In this document: piece after piece, positions 1-10,999 of the stretch
Layout of the letters: each line of letters begins with the position of its first letter
How positions within the stretch are numbered: the first letter of the stretch is position 1
NCBI GenBank assembly: GCA_902527545.1
Contig: CABZPR010000003.1
Coordinates: forward strand, 62,001-126,000
DNA from: an uncultured Alphaproteobacteria bacterium
GTDB taxonomy: Bacteria > Pseudomonadota > Alphaproteobacteria > HIMB59
Reading direction: 5' to 3'
DNA: 64,000 nucleotides
The notes under the pieces: model-generated
Seen by the model: only the letters and a program-made list of their open reading frames with translations
What the model was told of the DNA's origin: nothing
Database searches by the model: none
Translations under genes and position numbers: made by a program

Positions 1-254
1 ATGAGATAAAAAAAACAAAGCCATTTTAATATCATTTGAAATTCTGGTTTATTAATCAAAATTAAACCTAAACCTGTGCAAATTAATGAAACTTGAAGAG
101 CATGACCTAAAGAAATACCAGTAATATGTGGTAGAGACCTTTTAAAACCAAATTTTAAGCCTGAGATTGTTAACATAGCATTGTTGGGCCCAGGTGTGAT
201 AAACATGACGGTGTAATATGATACAATTGCTACAACTAAAGCTATATCTATCAA
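1..254 (-). CDS. LysE/RhtB family amino-acid exporter, N-terminal part (runs off window edge; likely TTG start)
   Basis: Own translation of the minus strand: LIDIALVVAIVSYYTVMFITPGPNNAMLTISGLKFGFKRSLPHITGISLGHALQVSLICTGLGL..., with the LysE-family PGPNNAM motif; absent from the ORF track because it is truncated. Confidence 0.8.
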   Translation of the reverse strand, partial: MIDIALVVAIVSYYTVMFITPGPNNAMLTISGLKFGFKRSLPHITGISLGHALQVSLICTGLGLILINKPEFQMILKWLCFFYL

Positions 255-258
255 TAAA

Positions 259-882
259 TTAATCTTTAATACTAAATTTATTATCTTTTAAGATAACATG
301 TATTGGAACACCAGTTGAGAGTTCAACAGAATTAATATTATGTGGTTCATAAATATTCATAACAATCAAAAGCGCTCTTAGAGAATTCCCATGTGCTGCT
401 ATTAAAATATTATCATTTTCATTACTTTGAATAGCAGGTTTAATTACTTCCTCAAAATATTTTGTAACTCTTCTGACTACATCCTCGAGACTTTCACCGT
501 TAGGGGGTTGATCAGAATAACCCCTTCTCCACTTATGAACTTGCTCTTCTCCAAATTTTTCAGCAGTTTCCTTTTTGTTTAAACCTGTGAGATCACCATA
601 ATCTCTTTCATTTAAATTAATGTTTGAGATTATTTTTCCTTCATTATTTAAAAAATCCCACTGATCGAGGTTTTGAAGAATTATTTTAGCGGTTTCTTGA
701 GCTCTTTTTAATTCGCTTGTAAATACAATATTGAATTTAATATCTAAATTTTTGAAGTTTTGCCCCGCTTTATTCGCCTCCTCAATGCCTTGTTCAGATA
801 ATTCAATATTTTTAAAGCCGGTAAAAAGATTTAATTTATTCCACTCACTTTGACCATGGCGAATTAATAAAATATTTTTCAT
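259..882 (-). CDS. gpmA: 2,3-bisphosphoglycerate-dependent phosphoglycerate mutase
   Basis: LIRHGQSEWNKLNLFTGF, ERDYGDLTGLNK, AAHGNSLRAL motifs. Confidence 0.93.
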   Translation of the reverse strand: MKNILLIRHGQSEWNKLNLFTGFKNIELSEQGIEEANKAGQNFKNLDIKFNIVFTSELKRAQETAKIILQNLDQWDFLNNEGKIISNINLNERDYGDLTGLNKKETAEKFGEEQVHKWRRGYSDQPPNGESLEDVVRRVTKYFEEVIKPAIQSNENDNILIAAHGNSLRALLIVMNIYEPHNINSVELSTGVPIHVILKDNKFSIKD

Positions 883-910
883 TGAATTTGATATATATTA
901 TTAATTACTC

Positions 911-2299
911 ATGGTCAAATTTCGCATTGAAAAAGATAGCTTAGGTGAAATTAAAGTTGAAAGCACGAAACTTTGGGGTGCACAAACTCAAAGATCAATA
1001 GAAAACTTTCAAATAGGTATTGGGAAATTTCATTTTCAAAATATTTTTATAGAGGCTCTTGCAGTGCAAAAAAAATCATGTGCTTTTGCAAATGCAGAAT
1101 TAAAATTATTACCGAAGAATCAAACAAAAATTATTAGTAAAGTTTGTAATTTAATTATATCTGGAAAATTAAACGGTCACTTTCCTCTTGTTGTATGGCA
1201 AACAGGATCAGGGACTCAAATCAATATGAATCTTAATGAAGTCATTGCAAATAAAAGTAATCAGTTATTAGGAAGAAAGCTCCCGACAAATACCCCACTC
1301 CATCCTAATGATCATATTAATATGTCTCAATCATCAAATGACAGTATTCCTACTGCTATGCACATAGCTACTGTGCTATCAATAAAGAAAAAATTACTTC
1401 CAGAAATAGTTTTTTTTAAAAAATCTTTAAAAAAGAAAATTTCTGAGTTCAAAGGAATAATTAAAATTGGAAGAACTCACACTCAAGATGCAACACCAAT
1501 AAAAATTTCAAATGAATTTTTAGCGTTTTATGATCAAGTATCTTATGCAGAAAATGTTATTAAAAAAAGTTTAGATAAACTCTATGAATTAGCTCAAGGA
1601 GGAACTGCTGTTGGATCTGGAGTAAATGCACCAAAAAACTTTTCTAAAATATTTATTAAATACTTAAAAAAGGAAACAGGTCTTCCGTTTAAATCTGCCC
1701 CAAATAAGTATGAATCTCTTGCTTCCCATGATGTATTTATTGAAGTCATGTCAGGTGTCGAAATTTTAACTAGTGCTTTATTTAAAATGGCAAATGATAT
1801 TAGGGTATTAGCTTCTGGGCCAAGAAGTGGAATTTCTGAGTTAATTCTTCCAGCCAATGAACCTGGTTCATCAATCATGCCTGGAAAAATAAATCCTACA
1901 CAGTGTGAAGCACTATCAATGGTGTGCTCACATGTGATTGGTCTGAGAAACTCTATAGCCTTTGCTTGTTCTCAAGGCCATTTCCAATTAAATGTTTATA
2001 ATCCATTAATCATACATAACACTCTTGATGCGATAAGTTTAATTAGCGAGGCTATGGCTTCATTTAATAAAAACTGTTTAAAAGGATTAAAAGTTAACAA
2101 AAAAAGAGTAAATGAACTTTTAAATCGCTCTTTAATGCTTGTTACACCATTAACTAAAGTTATTGGTTACGATCTCGCCTCTAAAGTGGCACTAAATGCT
2201 TATAATAAAGACATTTCATTAAAAGAGTCTTGTATGGAGCTAACTGACTTATCTGAGGAGGAATTTAATAAATATACTGATCCAAAGAAAATGATTTAA
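911..2299 (+). CDS. fumC: class II fumarate hydratase
   Basis: LWGAQTQRSIENF, SGSGTQINMN-like segment, GSSIMPGKINPTQCE signature. Confidence 0.95.
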   Translation: MVKFRIEKDSLGEIKVESTKLWGAQTQRSIENFQIGIGKFHFQNIFIEALAVQKKSCAFANAELKLLPKNQTKIISKVCNLIISGKLNGHFPLVVWQTGSGTQINMNLNEVIANKSNQLLGRKLPTNTPLHPNDHINMSQSSNDSIPTAMHIATVLSIKKKLLPEIVFFKKSLKKKISEFKGIIKIGRTHTQDATPIKISNEFLAFYDQVSYAENVIKKSLDKLYELAQGGTAVGSGVNAPKNFSKIFIKYLKKETGLPFKSAPNKYESLASHDVFIEVMSGVEILTSALFKMANDIRVLASGPRSGISELILPANEPGSSIMPGKINPTQCEALSMVCSHVIGLRNSIAFACSQGHFQLNVYNPLIIHNTLDAISLISEAMASFNKNCLKGLKVNKKRVNELLNRSLMLVTPLTKVIGYDLASKVALNAYNKDISLKESCMELTDLSEEEFNKYTDPKKMI

Positions 2300-3153
2300 T
2301 TGATTTTATGTATCTTATAATTTTCTTTTGATTTAAATAATTCTTTAAGCAAATTATTTGTAATGAAGTGTCCTGTTTTAAAACCAATATAAGTTCCAAC
2401 TATAGGGTAACCAGATAAATAAAGATCACCAACTACGTCTAAAACTTTGTGGCGCATTAATTCGTTATCGTACCTTAATCCATCTTTATTGAGTGGTTTT
2501 TTGTCTTTAATAACAATAGCATTATCTAGTGAGCCTCCTTTAATTAGGTTTTGAGACTTGAGGTATTCAATTTCTTGAAAAAAACCAAAAGTTCTCGCTT
2601 TTGATATGGACTCAATATAGTTACCATTTAAATTCTTAATTTTAATATCTTGATCTTCATACTTTCCTTCGAAACTAGACTCTAAATTAATATTTAACCC
2701 CTCATCTTTTGGTAAATTAGGTACTAACTCAGCAAATCCATAATCACATGAAAATTTAACAGGCTTAATTATTTCTAAAATCTTTTGTTCTGAGTCTTGC
2801 TCTTTTAGACCATTTTTTAAAATGTACTCAACAAACACATTAGAACTACCATCAAGTATAGGCACTTCGATATTATCAATTAAAATTTCACAATTGTTAA
2901 TATGTAAACCTGCAAGAGCACTCAACAAATGTTCGACTGTTTTAACTTCAACCCCATTTGAGGCTATGTTAGTTGAAAATTTCGTAGATATTACATTATT
3001 CCATTTGGCAGGAATGATCGTAAATTTATCGGTCCTGTTAAAAAAGATCCCTGAGTTTAGAGGCGCTGGATTAAGGGTAATATTAGTATTTACACCAGTA
3101 TGTAAACCAATTCCATCTAATCTTATAGATTTTTTGAGAGTAAAACTCTTCAT
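2296..3153 (-). CDS. lpxC: UDP-3-O-acyl-N-acetylglucosamine deacetylase
   Basis: GIGLHTG, TVEHLLSAL, LDGSS, DNELMRHKVLDVVGDLYL motifs. Confidence 0.95.
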   Translation of the reverse strand: MKSFTLKKSIRLDGIGLHTGVNTNITLNPAPLNSGIFFNRTDKFTIIPAKWNNVISTKFSTNIASNGVEVKTVEHLLSALAGLHINNCEILIDNIEVPILDGSSNVFVEYILKNGLKEQDSEQKILEIIKPVKFSCDYGFAELVPNLPKDEGLNINLESSFEGKYEDQDIKIKNLNGNYIESISKARTFGFFQEIEYLKSQNLIKGGSLDNAIVIKDKKPLNKDGLRYDNELMRHKVLDVVGDLYLSGYPIVGTYIGFKTGHFITNNLLKELFKSKENYKIHKIN

Positions 3154-3221
3154 TTAGAGGATAGTATGAAAATATCTAAAAAGTATTACTTTATAATTGT
3201 AAAACTTTGTATTTATGTAAT

Positions 3222-4748
3222 TTATTGATTTGAGCCTTTACGAAGATATGAAGGAGTATCTATATCCTCAATGGTCTCATTTTCATCACTAAATTCTGAA
3301 ATATCCGAAACTTCAGATATTTCATCGCTATCATTACTTCGTTTGGTTTTTTCGGTCTCTTCTTCAACAACGTCACTAAATAAAAAAAGGTTTGGATCAG
3401 TCTTTGTTTTTTTTTGTTTTTTCTTTTTTTCCGGAGTTTCCACGCTTTCTTCTGTTGTTTTTTTATCTGATGTCATCAAACTAGAGAGCATATTAAAAAA
3501 ACCTTTCTTCTTTTTTTCTTCAGAATTTTCAGAATTTATAATATTTTCAATGTTTTTTTCAATTAATTCATCTTTATCTTCTTGCGTGTCTTCTGAGTCA
3601 TGAGTCAAATTAAATTCATCTTTTTCAGAATTGACTTGTTTATTTTCAACTATACTTGATATGTCTTCAACACGTTTAGTATCTGAGCCTTCGTAAGAAA
3701 AACTGCCATCAATCTTATTTTGTATAGAACTAAAACCAGCATTATTTTCTGAGTCTGGATAGTAGAGAATTTTTTTTCCTGAAGCCTCTATACCAGTAGC
3801 AAAAATACTAATTTTTAATTTACCTTGAAGCGTCTCATCTATCAAAGAACCAAAAATTATGTTAGCCTCAGGGTTAACACTTTGTCTAATAATGTTAGCA
3901 GCATGATCTACTTCCAATAAAGTCATGTCTGTTCCACCAGAGATATTTACAATTACTCCTTTGGCAGTATTCATATCAATATTTTCAATTAATGGGTTGG
4001 TTAAAGCTAAATTTGATGCCTCTACGGCTTTATTATCACCCTCCGCAACTGCTGTGCCCATCATCGCAAAACCCATTTCTTTTATAACAGTTCTAACATC
4101 TGCAAAGTCTAAGTTAATGAGACCTGGTTGTGTGATTAAATCAGTTAATCCTTTTACACCATCAAAAAGAACATTATCTGCTTTTTTAAAAGCCTCTGCG
4201 AATGAAGTTTGCTCATTAGAAACTTTAAATAAGTTTTGATTTGGAATTATCAATAATGTATCTACATTACTTTTAACATCTTCAAGTCCTTGTAAAGCTA
4301 GGTTCATTCTTTTAGTGCCTTCAAAGTTAAATGGTGTAGAGACTATTGCAACAGTTACAATTCCTAATTTTTTTGCAATACTTGCAATAACTGGTAATGC
4401 ACCTGTGCCTGTACCACCACCTAAACCAGCAGTCAAAAATAGCATATTAGTGTTTCTAAGTTCCTCTGAAATCAAATCAATACTCTCTTCAGCTGCATCT
4501 TTTCCAATAACAGGATCTGCTCCTGCCCCTAAACCTTTTGTTTTTTCTAAGCCTAATTGAATACGATTATAACATAGTGAATTTTCAAGAGCTTGGGCAT
4601 CTGTGTTTGCTACAATAAAATCTACATTATTTAAATTTGATTGAATCATGTTATTGACAGCATTACTACCCGCACCGCCAATTCCCATAACTGTTAAAGA
4701 AGGTTTTAAGTTTTTTTGATCAACTACTGGTTCTATATCTAGTGTCAT
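3222..4748 (-). CDS. ftsZ: cell division protein FtsZ
   Basis: GGAGSNAVNNM, GGGTGTGALPVIA tubulin signature, C-terminal peptide IDTPSYLRK. Confidence 0.97.
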   Translation of the reverse strand: MTLDIEPVVDQKNLKPSLTVMGIGGAGSNAVNNMIQSNLNNVDFIVANTDAQALENSLCYNRIQLGLEKTKGLGAGADPVIGKDAAEESIDLISEELRNTNMLFLTAGLGGGTGTGALPVIASIAKKLGIVTVAIVSTPFNFEGTKRMNLALQGLEDVKSNVDTLLIIPNQNLFKVSNEQTSFAEAFKKADNVLFDGVKGLTDLITQPGLINLDFADVRTVIKEMGFAMMGTAVAEGDNKAVEASNLALTNPLIENIDMNTAKGVIVNISGGTDMTLLEVDHAANIIRQSVNPEANIIFGSLIDETLQGKLKISIFATGIEASGKKILYYPDSENNAGFSSIQNKIDGSFSYEGSDTKRVEDISSIVENKQVNSEKDEFNLTHDSEDTQEDKDELIEKNIENIINSENSEEKKKKGFFNMLSSLMTSDKKTTEESVETPEKKKKQKKTKTDPNLFLFSDVVEEETEKTKRSNDSDEISEVSDISEFSDENETIEDIDTPSYLRKGSNQ

Positions 4749-4768
4749 TTTTTTCCCCGCAAATCAAC

Positions 4769-5959
4769 CTATAGTAGGTCTACGAATCTTTTGTACCATA
4801 TTTTATTTGAAAAAGAATCAATTTTTTTATTAAAGTCGTTTTTTTGAGGATTATTATTAGTCAATAACCAGTAACTGGAATATAGGGACATTATACTAGC
4901 ATCATTTAAGACTTTAGGGATACCACAGGATTTGGGTGGTTCTAAAAACTGAATATCTAAGCCAAATCTCTTACGAAAATAATTGTAAAAATTTTTAATC
5001 TTGGATCCTCCTCCAGTAAGTAAGTAAGAGTAAAAATTCTTGTCCTTAGGTAAAGATTTGAAAACTAAAGAGAAAAGTTCGTCTAGGCGGTCTAAAGTAA
5101 TTTCTTTTAAATTATCATGTCCAACATTCTTTTTTTTATTATCACCGAACTCCTCCCATATTGGGATTTCAATAGTTGAATTTCTAGTATCAGATAAATC
5201 TATGGTAGAGATTTTTAGTTTTTCGGCAAAGTCGAAACTAATATTATGAATATTTACTAGATCATTTGATATTTGCTTACATCCATAGGGTATTTTTTTT
5301 ATGAAATGTAGAACTTTATTTTTCATCATTATAACATTTATATTATTAAAACCAAAATCAATTAGAATAACATTAGTTTGAGTTTTAGGTTTATTTTTCA
5401 AATAGTAATAATAGGAAGTAGTAGAGTCTAAATAATTTATAATTTTTATTTGCAATTTTTGAAAAATGTTGTTCAAAAGATTAATTTGTTTACTGTCAAT
5501 CATTGAGACTAGTGAAATAATAGATAACTTATTACAATTTAAACCCTCGGGGTTTTCGGTTATTAATTTGTCATCAATTTTATAATGAGATGTATAGATA
5601 TTATAATAATACTTATTATCTTTAGGAATTTTTATTTTTGAAATTTTTCTTAAATCATTTTTTTCAATTATTGCTCCATTGATGATAAGGTCTTTTTGAG
5701 TTTTCTTAATTTTGATACTTTGATTAGTTATAAGTATGTAAGTATCCTTTATAATGTAATTTGCTTGTTTTTCAGCCTGGACTATAGAATTTTTTATACA
5801 TTCAATAAATTCATCAATATTTTCTATTTCCTCTCCTGTATAACCTCTAGATCTAGACATACCAGTGCCAATAATTGAAAAATCTTTATCAAGTTCAGAG
5901 TAAATAATTGTCTTAATTGAAAAAGATCCGATTTCAATTATTGCTTTGTAATTATCCAA
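4769..5959 (-). CDS. ftsA: cell division protein FtsA (divergent)
   Basis: Actin-like fold motifs (IEIGSFSIKTII, LLTGGGSKIKN) and position between ftsQ-like ORF and ftsZ. Confidence 0.85.
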   Translation of the reverse strand: MDNYKAIIEIGSFSIKTIIYSELDKDFSIIGTGMSRSRGYTGEEIENIDEFIECIKNSIVQAEKQANYIIKDTYILITNQSIKIKKTQKDLIINGAIIEKNDLRKISKIKIPKDNKYYYNIYTSHYKIDDKLITENPEGLNCNKLSIISLVSMIDSKQINLLNNIFQKLQIKIINYLDSTTSYYYYLKNKPKTQTNVILIDFGFNNINVIMMKNKVLHFIKKIPYGCKQISNDLVNIHNISFDFAEKLKISTIDLSDTRNSTIEIPIWEEFGDNKKKNVGHDNLKEITLDRLDELFSLVFKSLPKDKNFYSYLLTGGGSKIKNFYNYFRKRFGLDIQFLEPPKSCGIPKVLNDASIMSLYSSYWLLTNNNPQKNDFNKKIDSFSNKIWYKRFVDLL

Positions 5960-6607
5960 TTATTTCAATCTTATAGTTTTATTGTGGAAATTTCTCAAGT
6001 CTAGATACTGATCATAATTTATATTTTTGTCAATTAAATCAATATTATTTTCAATAAAAAATAATAACTTAGCATCGATTACCTTTGGTAACATAACTAT
6101 TCTTCCATTATTTAAGATCAAATTATATCTTCTATCATCTATATATTCTATCTGATCGATACTGAATAGTTTAAAAAGTGTTTTATAATGATCAATTAAA
6201 TATTTATTTATATGGATGCTATTTTTTGAAATATCAATAAGTTTAATTTTATCTAAATAGTTTTGTTTAAAATATTTTATTGAAGCTTTGGTATTGTCCA
6301 TAAATATTACCTCTTTAGTAGATTTATTTAGTGCAAATGGTTTTTTGATTTGAATCTTAATATTATTTTCATTATTTATTTTCTTTGATGAATGACTTTC
6401 AATGAATAGATAATCATCAACAAAATTATTTATATCATTTAAGTTATTAGCAATTTCAATTTCAAAATCGTGGTGTAAATCCGAGTCTATAAAGTTAATT
6501 ATATTTGTTGGTTTTTTAATTATATTAATTATCGAGAAATAAAAAAAAATAATTAAAATTAATAATGATAAAAAAAATATTAAAATTTGTCTAAATCTTA
6601 TGATCAT
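5960..6607 (-). CDS. ftsQ: cell division protein FtsQ (divergent)
   Basis: N-terminal TM helix; position between ddl and ftsA; 'LNNGRIVMLPK' region. Confidence 0.7.
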   Translation of the reverse strand: MIIRFRQILIFFLSLLILIIFFYFSIINIIKKPTNIINFIDSDLHHDFEIEIANNLNDINNFVDDYLFIESHSSKKINNENNIKIQIKKPFALNKSTKEVIFMDNTKASIKYFKQNYLDKIKLIDISKNSIHINKYLIDHYKTLFKLFSIDQIEYIDDRRYNLILNNGRIVMLPKVIDAKLLFFIENNIDLIDKNINYDQYLDLRNFHNKTIRLK

Positions 6608-7497
6608 AAAGATGAAATAATAATTTGTTTTAACAAATACAAATATGAGAAGTTACAAAAATTTGCTTGTTCAGGTGCAAGTGATATTTTTGTTAATCCA
6701 GGATGTGTATTCATTTCTAAAAAAAATATTTCTCCAGTTCTGTCACTAATAATATAGTCCAGTCTTGCTATGCCTTTACAATGACAAACCTGAAATATTT
6801 TTTTTGAAATGGTAATTAAAAAATTATATTTATTTTTTGATATGCGCGCTGGCAAAAAATGAGTGCTTTTATTTTTAGTATATTTTGCAATGTAATCATA
6901 ATGTTTATTATTAAATTCTATTTCCGTAACGCCTAGTGCCTTTAGATTATTTTTATTTTCAATAACTGTAACGGTTAATTCTTTTCCATTAATGAATTCT
7001 TCTATTAATGTTTCGTTATTATTTAACATTATTTTTAGATCATTATTATTATTTATGAATTTGATACCTTTTGAAGAACCTCCCCAATTAGGCTTTGAAA
7101 TTACTGGAAATTTAATTGGTTTATTATAAATAATTTCCTTAGGGGAAAGGACATTTAATTTTTTTTTTAAATAATTTTTTAACAATCGTTTATTAAAACA
7201 AAGTGCTGATGAGATGCCGTCAGAATGTGTGATAATTATATTATTTTTATGGGCAAATGAGTTTAAACCACCATCTTCTCCAAAAGTGCCGTGAAGAGAA
7301 TTAAAAATTATGTCTGGTTTTAAAACTAAAATTTGGTCTAAGTTTTTTGTATTTAAATCAAGAAATTTAACATTAAAATTATTTTTTTTTAGACAGGAAA
7401 AAATATTTTTACCTGACATTAATGATACTTCTCTCTCATCAGACCACCCACCTGCCACGACAAGAATTTTGTTTAATTTAAGTTTTTTATCTATCAA
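6604..7497 (-). CDS. ddl: D-alanine--D-alanine ligase
   Basis: ATP-grasp: GGWSDEREVSLMSG, NSLHGTFGEDGG, FLEMNTHPGLT. Confidence 0.93.
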   Translation of the reverse strand: MIDKKLKLNKILVVAGGWSDEREVSLMSGKNIFSCLKKNNFNVKFLDLNTKNLDQILVLKPDIIFNSLHGTFGEDGGLNSFAHKNNIIITHSDGISSALCFNKRLLKNYLKKKLNVLSPKEIIYNKPIKFPVISKPNWGGSSKGIKFINNNNDLKIMLNNNETLIEEFINGKELTVTVIENKNNLKALGVTEIEFNNKHYDYIAKYTKNKSTHFLPARISKNKYNFLITISKKIFQVCHCKGIARLDYIISDRTGEIFFLEMNTHPGLTKISLAPEQANFCNFSYLYLLKQIIISSL

Positions 7498-8369
7498 TCT
7501 ATAATTCTTAATTCTTTTTCAAGAGTAATATTATGTTTTTCTTTTACTCTTTTTTGAATTTTAGAAATGAATGAGTCAATACTATTTGCACTAATATTAG
7601 GATCATTTTCAAAAAAATTTGAGTGTATTTTAGATAATTTAATTGGTCCATTATAAAAACTCTCATCTATTGATGATTTAATTAGTCTCCAAGCACTTGA
7701 ATTAGAAGGATTCTTAAAAATACTACCACAGCAATTTACCTTTTGAGGTTGGGTTTGATTTCTTATGCCCTCATACTCTTTCATCAATTCTCTAATTTTA
7801 TTTTTATTTCCATAAGAAATTTTAAATTTTCCATATAATATTATAGAATTCTTTTTTTGAAAACCTTTTCTATAATCAAATTTTAAATCTCTAATATTTT
7901 TTTCATAAACCTTTTTATCTTTTGTATCAAAAAAAATTACGCTTAATAATTTATCTTTTATTTCTTGATTATAACAACCTGCATTCATAAATATATTACC
8001 TCCAATAGAACCAGGTATTGTATATAAAAACTCATAACCATAAATTCCATGATGATAACAATACTTTGATAGATAATTATCTAAAACTGCAGCACCAACT
8101 AACATGTAATCAGAGTTTATTTGAATACTAGCAAAATCACCAAAAAGTTTTATACCCATACCATCATAACCTTCATCTTTAATTAGTGTATTTGAAAGAT
8201 TACCAATTACTAAAATTTTTTTTTTATTTATTTCTTTTTCATTAACTAAATTAATCAAATCACCTTGATTGTGTATTTTATATAAATGACTAATCTTACC
8301 ACCAGATTTTAACCATGAATATTTAGCTGATGAATAATTAGTAATTAAATTTTTATTTTCTTGACTCAT
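7494..8369 (-). CDS. murB: UDP-N-acetylmuramate dehydrogenase (likely start at internal Met of ORF 7494..8405)
   Basis: IPGSIGGNIFMNAGCY, CCGSIFKNP motifs; internal MSQENKN start shortens overlap with murC. Confidence 0.9.
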   Translation of the reverse strand: MSQENKNLITNYSSAKYSWLKSGGKISHLYKIHNQGDLINLVNEKEINKKKILVIGNLSNTLIKDEGYDGMGIKLFGDFASIQINSDYMLVGAAVLDNYLSKYCYHHGIYGYEFLYTIPGSIGGNIFMNAGCYNQEIKDKLLSVIFFDTKDKKVYEKNIRDLKFDYRKGFQKKNSIILYGKFKISYGNKNKIRELMKEYEGIRNQTQPQKVNCCGSIFKNPSNSSAWRLIKSSIDESFYNGPIKLSKIHSNFFENDPNISANSIDSFISKIQKRVKEKHNITLEKELRIID

Positions 8370-9747
8370 AAAAAAAGCGTATTTGATTTGAGATATCTCC
8401 TGCACCAGCAGAAATAATTATATTTTCTATTCTATTTAATATAATTTGATCTAATAGGTTAAATAGATCTTGATAGTTGTCTATATATTTAGTTTTTTGA
8501 TTGTTTAGAACATTTAAATCATTAACTAGATTTTTTGAATTTTTCATACCATTTTTATAATTTTCACCTGCTTCATATGTTTTTAAAATTATTAGGTTAT
8601 TAATATTCCTCAATACGTCTAGATACTCATTGTATAAATCGTTTAGTCTAGAATATCTATGAGGCTCAATAATTAAAAGAATATTTTTTTTTTTGTATAA
8701 ATACGAGATATTTATTAGTTTTTCAATTTCCGTAGGATGATGTGCATAGTCGTCTATAAATGTTGTTTTTTTTATTTTACCGAGAATATTCATTCTTCTT
8801 TTAGTTCCCTTAAAACTCTCTATATGAGATTTTTTTATACTGTATCCTAGATCATCAATAATGGATAATACTGCGGTTATGTTTTGAACATTATGTTCTC
8901 CCAATAAGTTAGTAGATAAATTCTTTGATAATATTTTTTTACCTTTGAAAAAACTAAAAAATGATTTTTTATCAGTTAACTTTATCAATTTATAACTATA
9001 GTCTGCTTTTGTATTTGAGCCGAATGTTTTTATGTTATTTGAGTATTTTTTTAATAAAGATAGAAAATGGTCATCATTATTGATAAAAATTTTAACATTT
9101 TTTTGAACTTGACTTACAATATATTCTTTTATTTTAGATTTAAAGTTGGAATATGATTTATAATAATCCATATGTTCTCTATCTACATTTAATAACAATA
9201 AATATTTTGGATTTAATTTAAAAACAGTTCCATCACTTTCATCTGCCTCCACTACAACATAATTACTTTCAGTAAGGTAAATATTTTGTCCAAAATTATG
9301 CATAATACCTCCAGAAATAATATTAGGGTTAAGACCAGCACGCACTAGCAAATGTCCGAGAATTGATGTAGATGATGTTTTTCCATGTGAGCCAGATACA
9401 ACAATTGTGAATTTATCTTTGCAGATAAGCTGAAGAAGTTTAGATCTATTATAACATGGTATCTTATTTTTTTTTGCCTCTTTAATTTCAGGATTATTTT
9501 TTATTGCAGAAGAATAAAATATAATATCTCTATTTTTAATATTTGATAATTTATGGCCAATAAAAATAGGAATTTTATATTTTTCTAAAGTTACAGTATT
9601 AGAATTATAAGCAATATCACTTCCTGTAACATCGATATTATTTTTCTTAAGATAAATAGCTAAAGCACTCATGCCAATACCATTTATTCCAATAATATGC
9701 ACTTTTCTTGATATTAATTCTGAAAACTTCATCTTGTGGTGTAACAA
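8353..9747 (-). CDS. murC: UDP-N-acetylmuramate--L-alanine ligase
   Basis: HIIGINGIGMSALA, SGSHGKTSSTS, DDYAHHPTEIE. Confidence 0.95.
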   Translation of the reverse strand: MLHHKMKFSELISRKVHIIGINGIGMSALAIYLKKNNIDVTGSDIAYNSNTVTLEKYKIPIFIGHKLSNIKNRDIIFYSSAIKNNPEIKEAKKNKIPCYNRSKLLQLICKDKFTIVVSGSHGKTSSTSILGHLLVRAGLNPNIISGGIMHNFGQNIYLTESNYVVVEADESDGTVFKLNPKYLLLLNVDREHMDYYKSYSNFKSKIKEYIVSQVQKNVKIFINNDDHFLSLLKKYSNNIKTFGSNTKADYSYKLIKLTDKKSFFSFFKGKKILSKNLSTNLLGEHNVQNITAVLSIIDDLGYSIKKSHIESFKGTKRRMNILGKIKKTTFIDDYAHHPTEIEKLINISYLYKKKNILLIIEPHRYSRLNDLYNEYLDVLRNINNLIILKTYEAGENYKNGMKNSKNLVNDLNVLNNQKTKYIDNYQDLFNLLDQIILNRIENIIISAGAGDISNQIRFFYESRK

Positions 9748-10730
9748 ATAATTTTTTCGATAGAGTGTGGATTAATTAAATTATTAAAATAAAAGTCGTC
9801 TTTAAAATTTTTTTTTATTGGTAAATTAAATTTATTTAAACTCATATTATGACGAAGAAAATAGTTTAAGTTGAATTTTTGATGTTGATCCCTTGAGATT
9901 AGATGTGGAATAAAATAAACATTATTAGTGTAATATAGAATTTCATTTAGAGAACCAGAACCAGATCTAGATATTATGAAATCATATTCTTGAAAGTTAA
10001 GATTATTCTTAAAAGTGAAAAAAATTAATGAATTATTACTAATAAGGCTTTTATATTTTTTTTTATAAAATTCATAATGAGAACTAGGTGTTTGGATAAA
10101 TAATTTAATATTTTCAATATATTTTTTATCTATGTCTGATATTTTTTTTATCATTGTATTATTTAAATCTAATGATCCCGCACTTCCACCAATTAATAAA
10201 ATATTAATGAAATTCTTATCCAGAAGTTCTCTTGGTTTATTTTTATCTAAAAAAAAATTACCAACAAAAATTTCTTTTCTGCTAAAATTAACTTTTGGAA
10301 AAGAAATAAAAGCATTTTTGGCAATCAAATAATTAATTTTATTTGCTAATCCATATATATAATTTTGTTCATGTATATAAATATTATTTGAAGATAATAA
10401 AAGAATATTTATTAATTTTGAAAATATTAGAACAGGACAAGTTATAAAGCCACCAAATCCTATTAAAGTAATTTTTCTATTAAGAATAAATATTGATGAT
10501 AAATTTAAAAAAACTTTGAAAATAAAAGCAAATTTATTTTTTGAATCCCAAACAATTTTATTAAGTTTATCGTTTTTAATTTTATGCAAATAATTTTTTC
10601 CTATTTCGTTTGTTATAAAAAGAATTTCATTTGGTTCTCTAATACTAGACAGATTATTAAGATATTTTATTGCGGGTAATATATGACCCCCTGAAGATCC
10701 AGCTATAACTATGAATTTAATTTTTTTCAA
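9729..10730 (-). CDS. murG: undecaprenyldiphospho-muramoylpentapeptide beta-N-acetylglucosaminyltransferase
   Basis: AGSSGGHILPA, IHEQNYIYGLANK, SRSGSGSLNEI motifs. Confidence 0.9.
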   Translation of the reverse strand: MKKIKFIVIAGSSGGHILPAIKYLNNLSSIREPNEILFITNEIGKNYLHKIKNDKLNKIVWDSKNKFAFIFKVFLNLSSIFILNRKITLIGFGGFITCPVLIFSKLINILLLSSNNIYIHEQNYIYGLANKINYLIAKNAFISFPKVNFSRKEIFVGNFFLDKNKPRELLDKNFINILLIGGSAGSLDLNNTMIKKISDIDKKYIENIKLFIQTPSSHYEFYKKKYKSLISNNSLIFFTFKNNLNFQEYDFIISRSGSGSLNEILYYTNNVYFIPHLISRDQHQKFNLNYFLRHNMSLNKFNLPIKKNFKDDFYFNNLINPHSIEKIICYTTR

Positions 10731-10992
10731 TAGTAATCTCTTTTAAGACCTGATTTGACTCAATATCAATAATTTGAAAGGTTACTTTATCTTCATCAAT
10801 AAATTTTAATTGGTAATGATTTTTATCTATAAGATAAAGATTGTTTAGATTTACATTTTCATTAACAGTTTTCAATGAATTATTACTATTACTCATTTTA
10901 TAGAAAATTCCAAAAATAATTGCTATTATGCCTAAAACTAATAAAAACCCTTGTATAATAACTAAACTAATTAAAAGTTTTTTTTTTAACAT
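10717..10992 (-). CDS. small single-TM protein of unknown function (probably starts at internal Met, MLKKKLL)
   Basis: ORF 10717..11007; one N-terminal TM helix; overlaps murG start; possibly DUF6476-like but not established. Confidence 0.6.
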   Translation of the reverse strand: MLKKKLLISLVIIQGFLLVLGIIAIIFGIFYKMSNSNNSLKTVNENVNLNNLYLIDKNHYQLKFIDEDKVTFQIIDIESNQVLKEITIEKN

Positions 10993-10999
10993 ATATTTT

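Noticed and set aside
1594-1878. 94-aa minus-strand ORF inside fumC
   Set aside because: Antisense to a strongly conserved fumC coding region; no recognisable motif, so treated as a spurious ORF.
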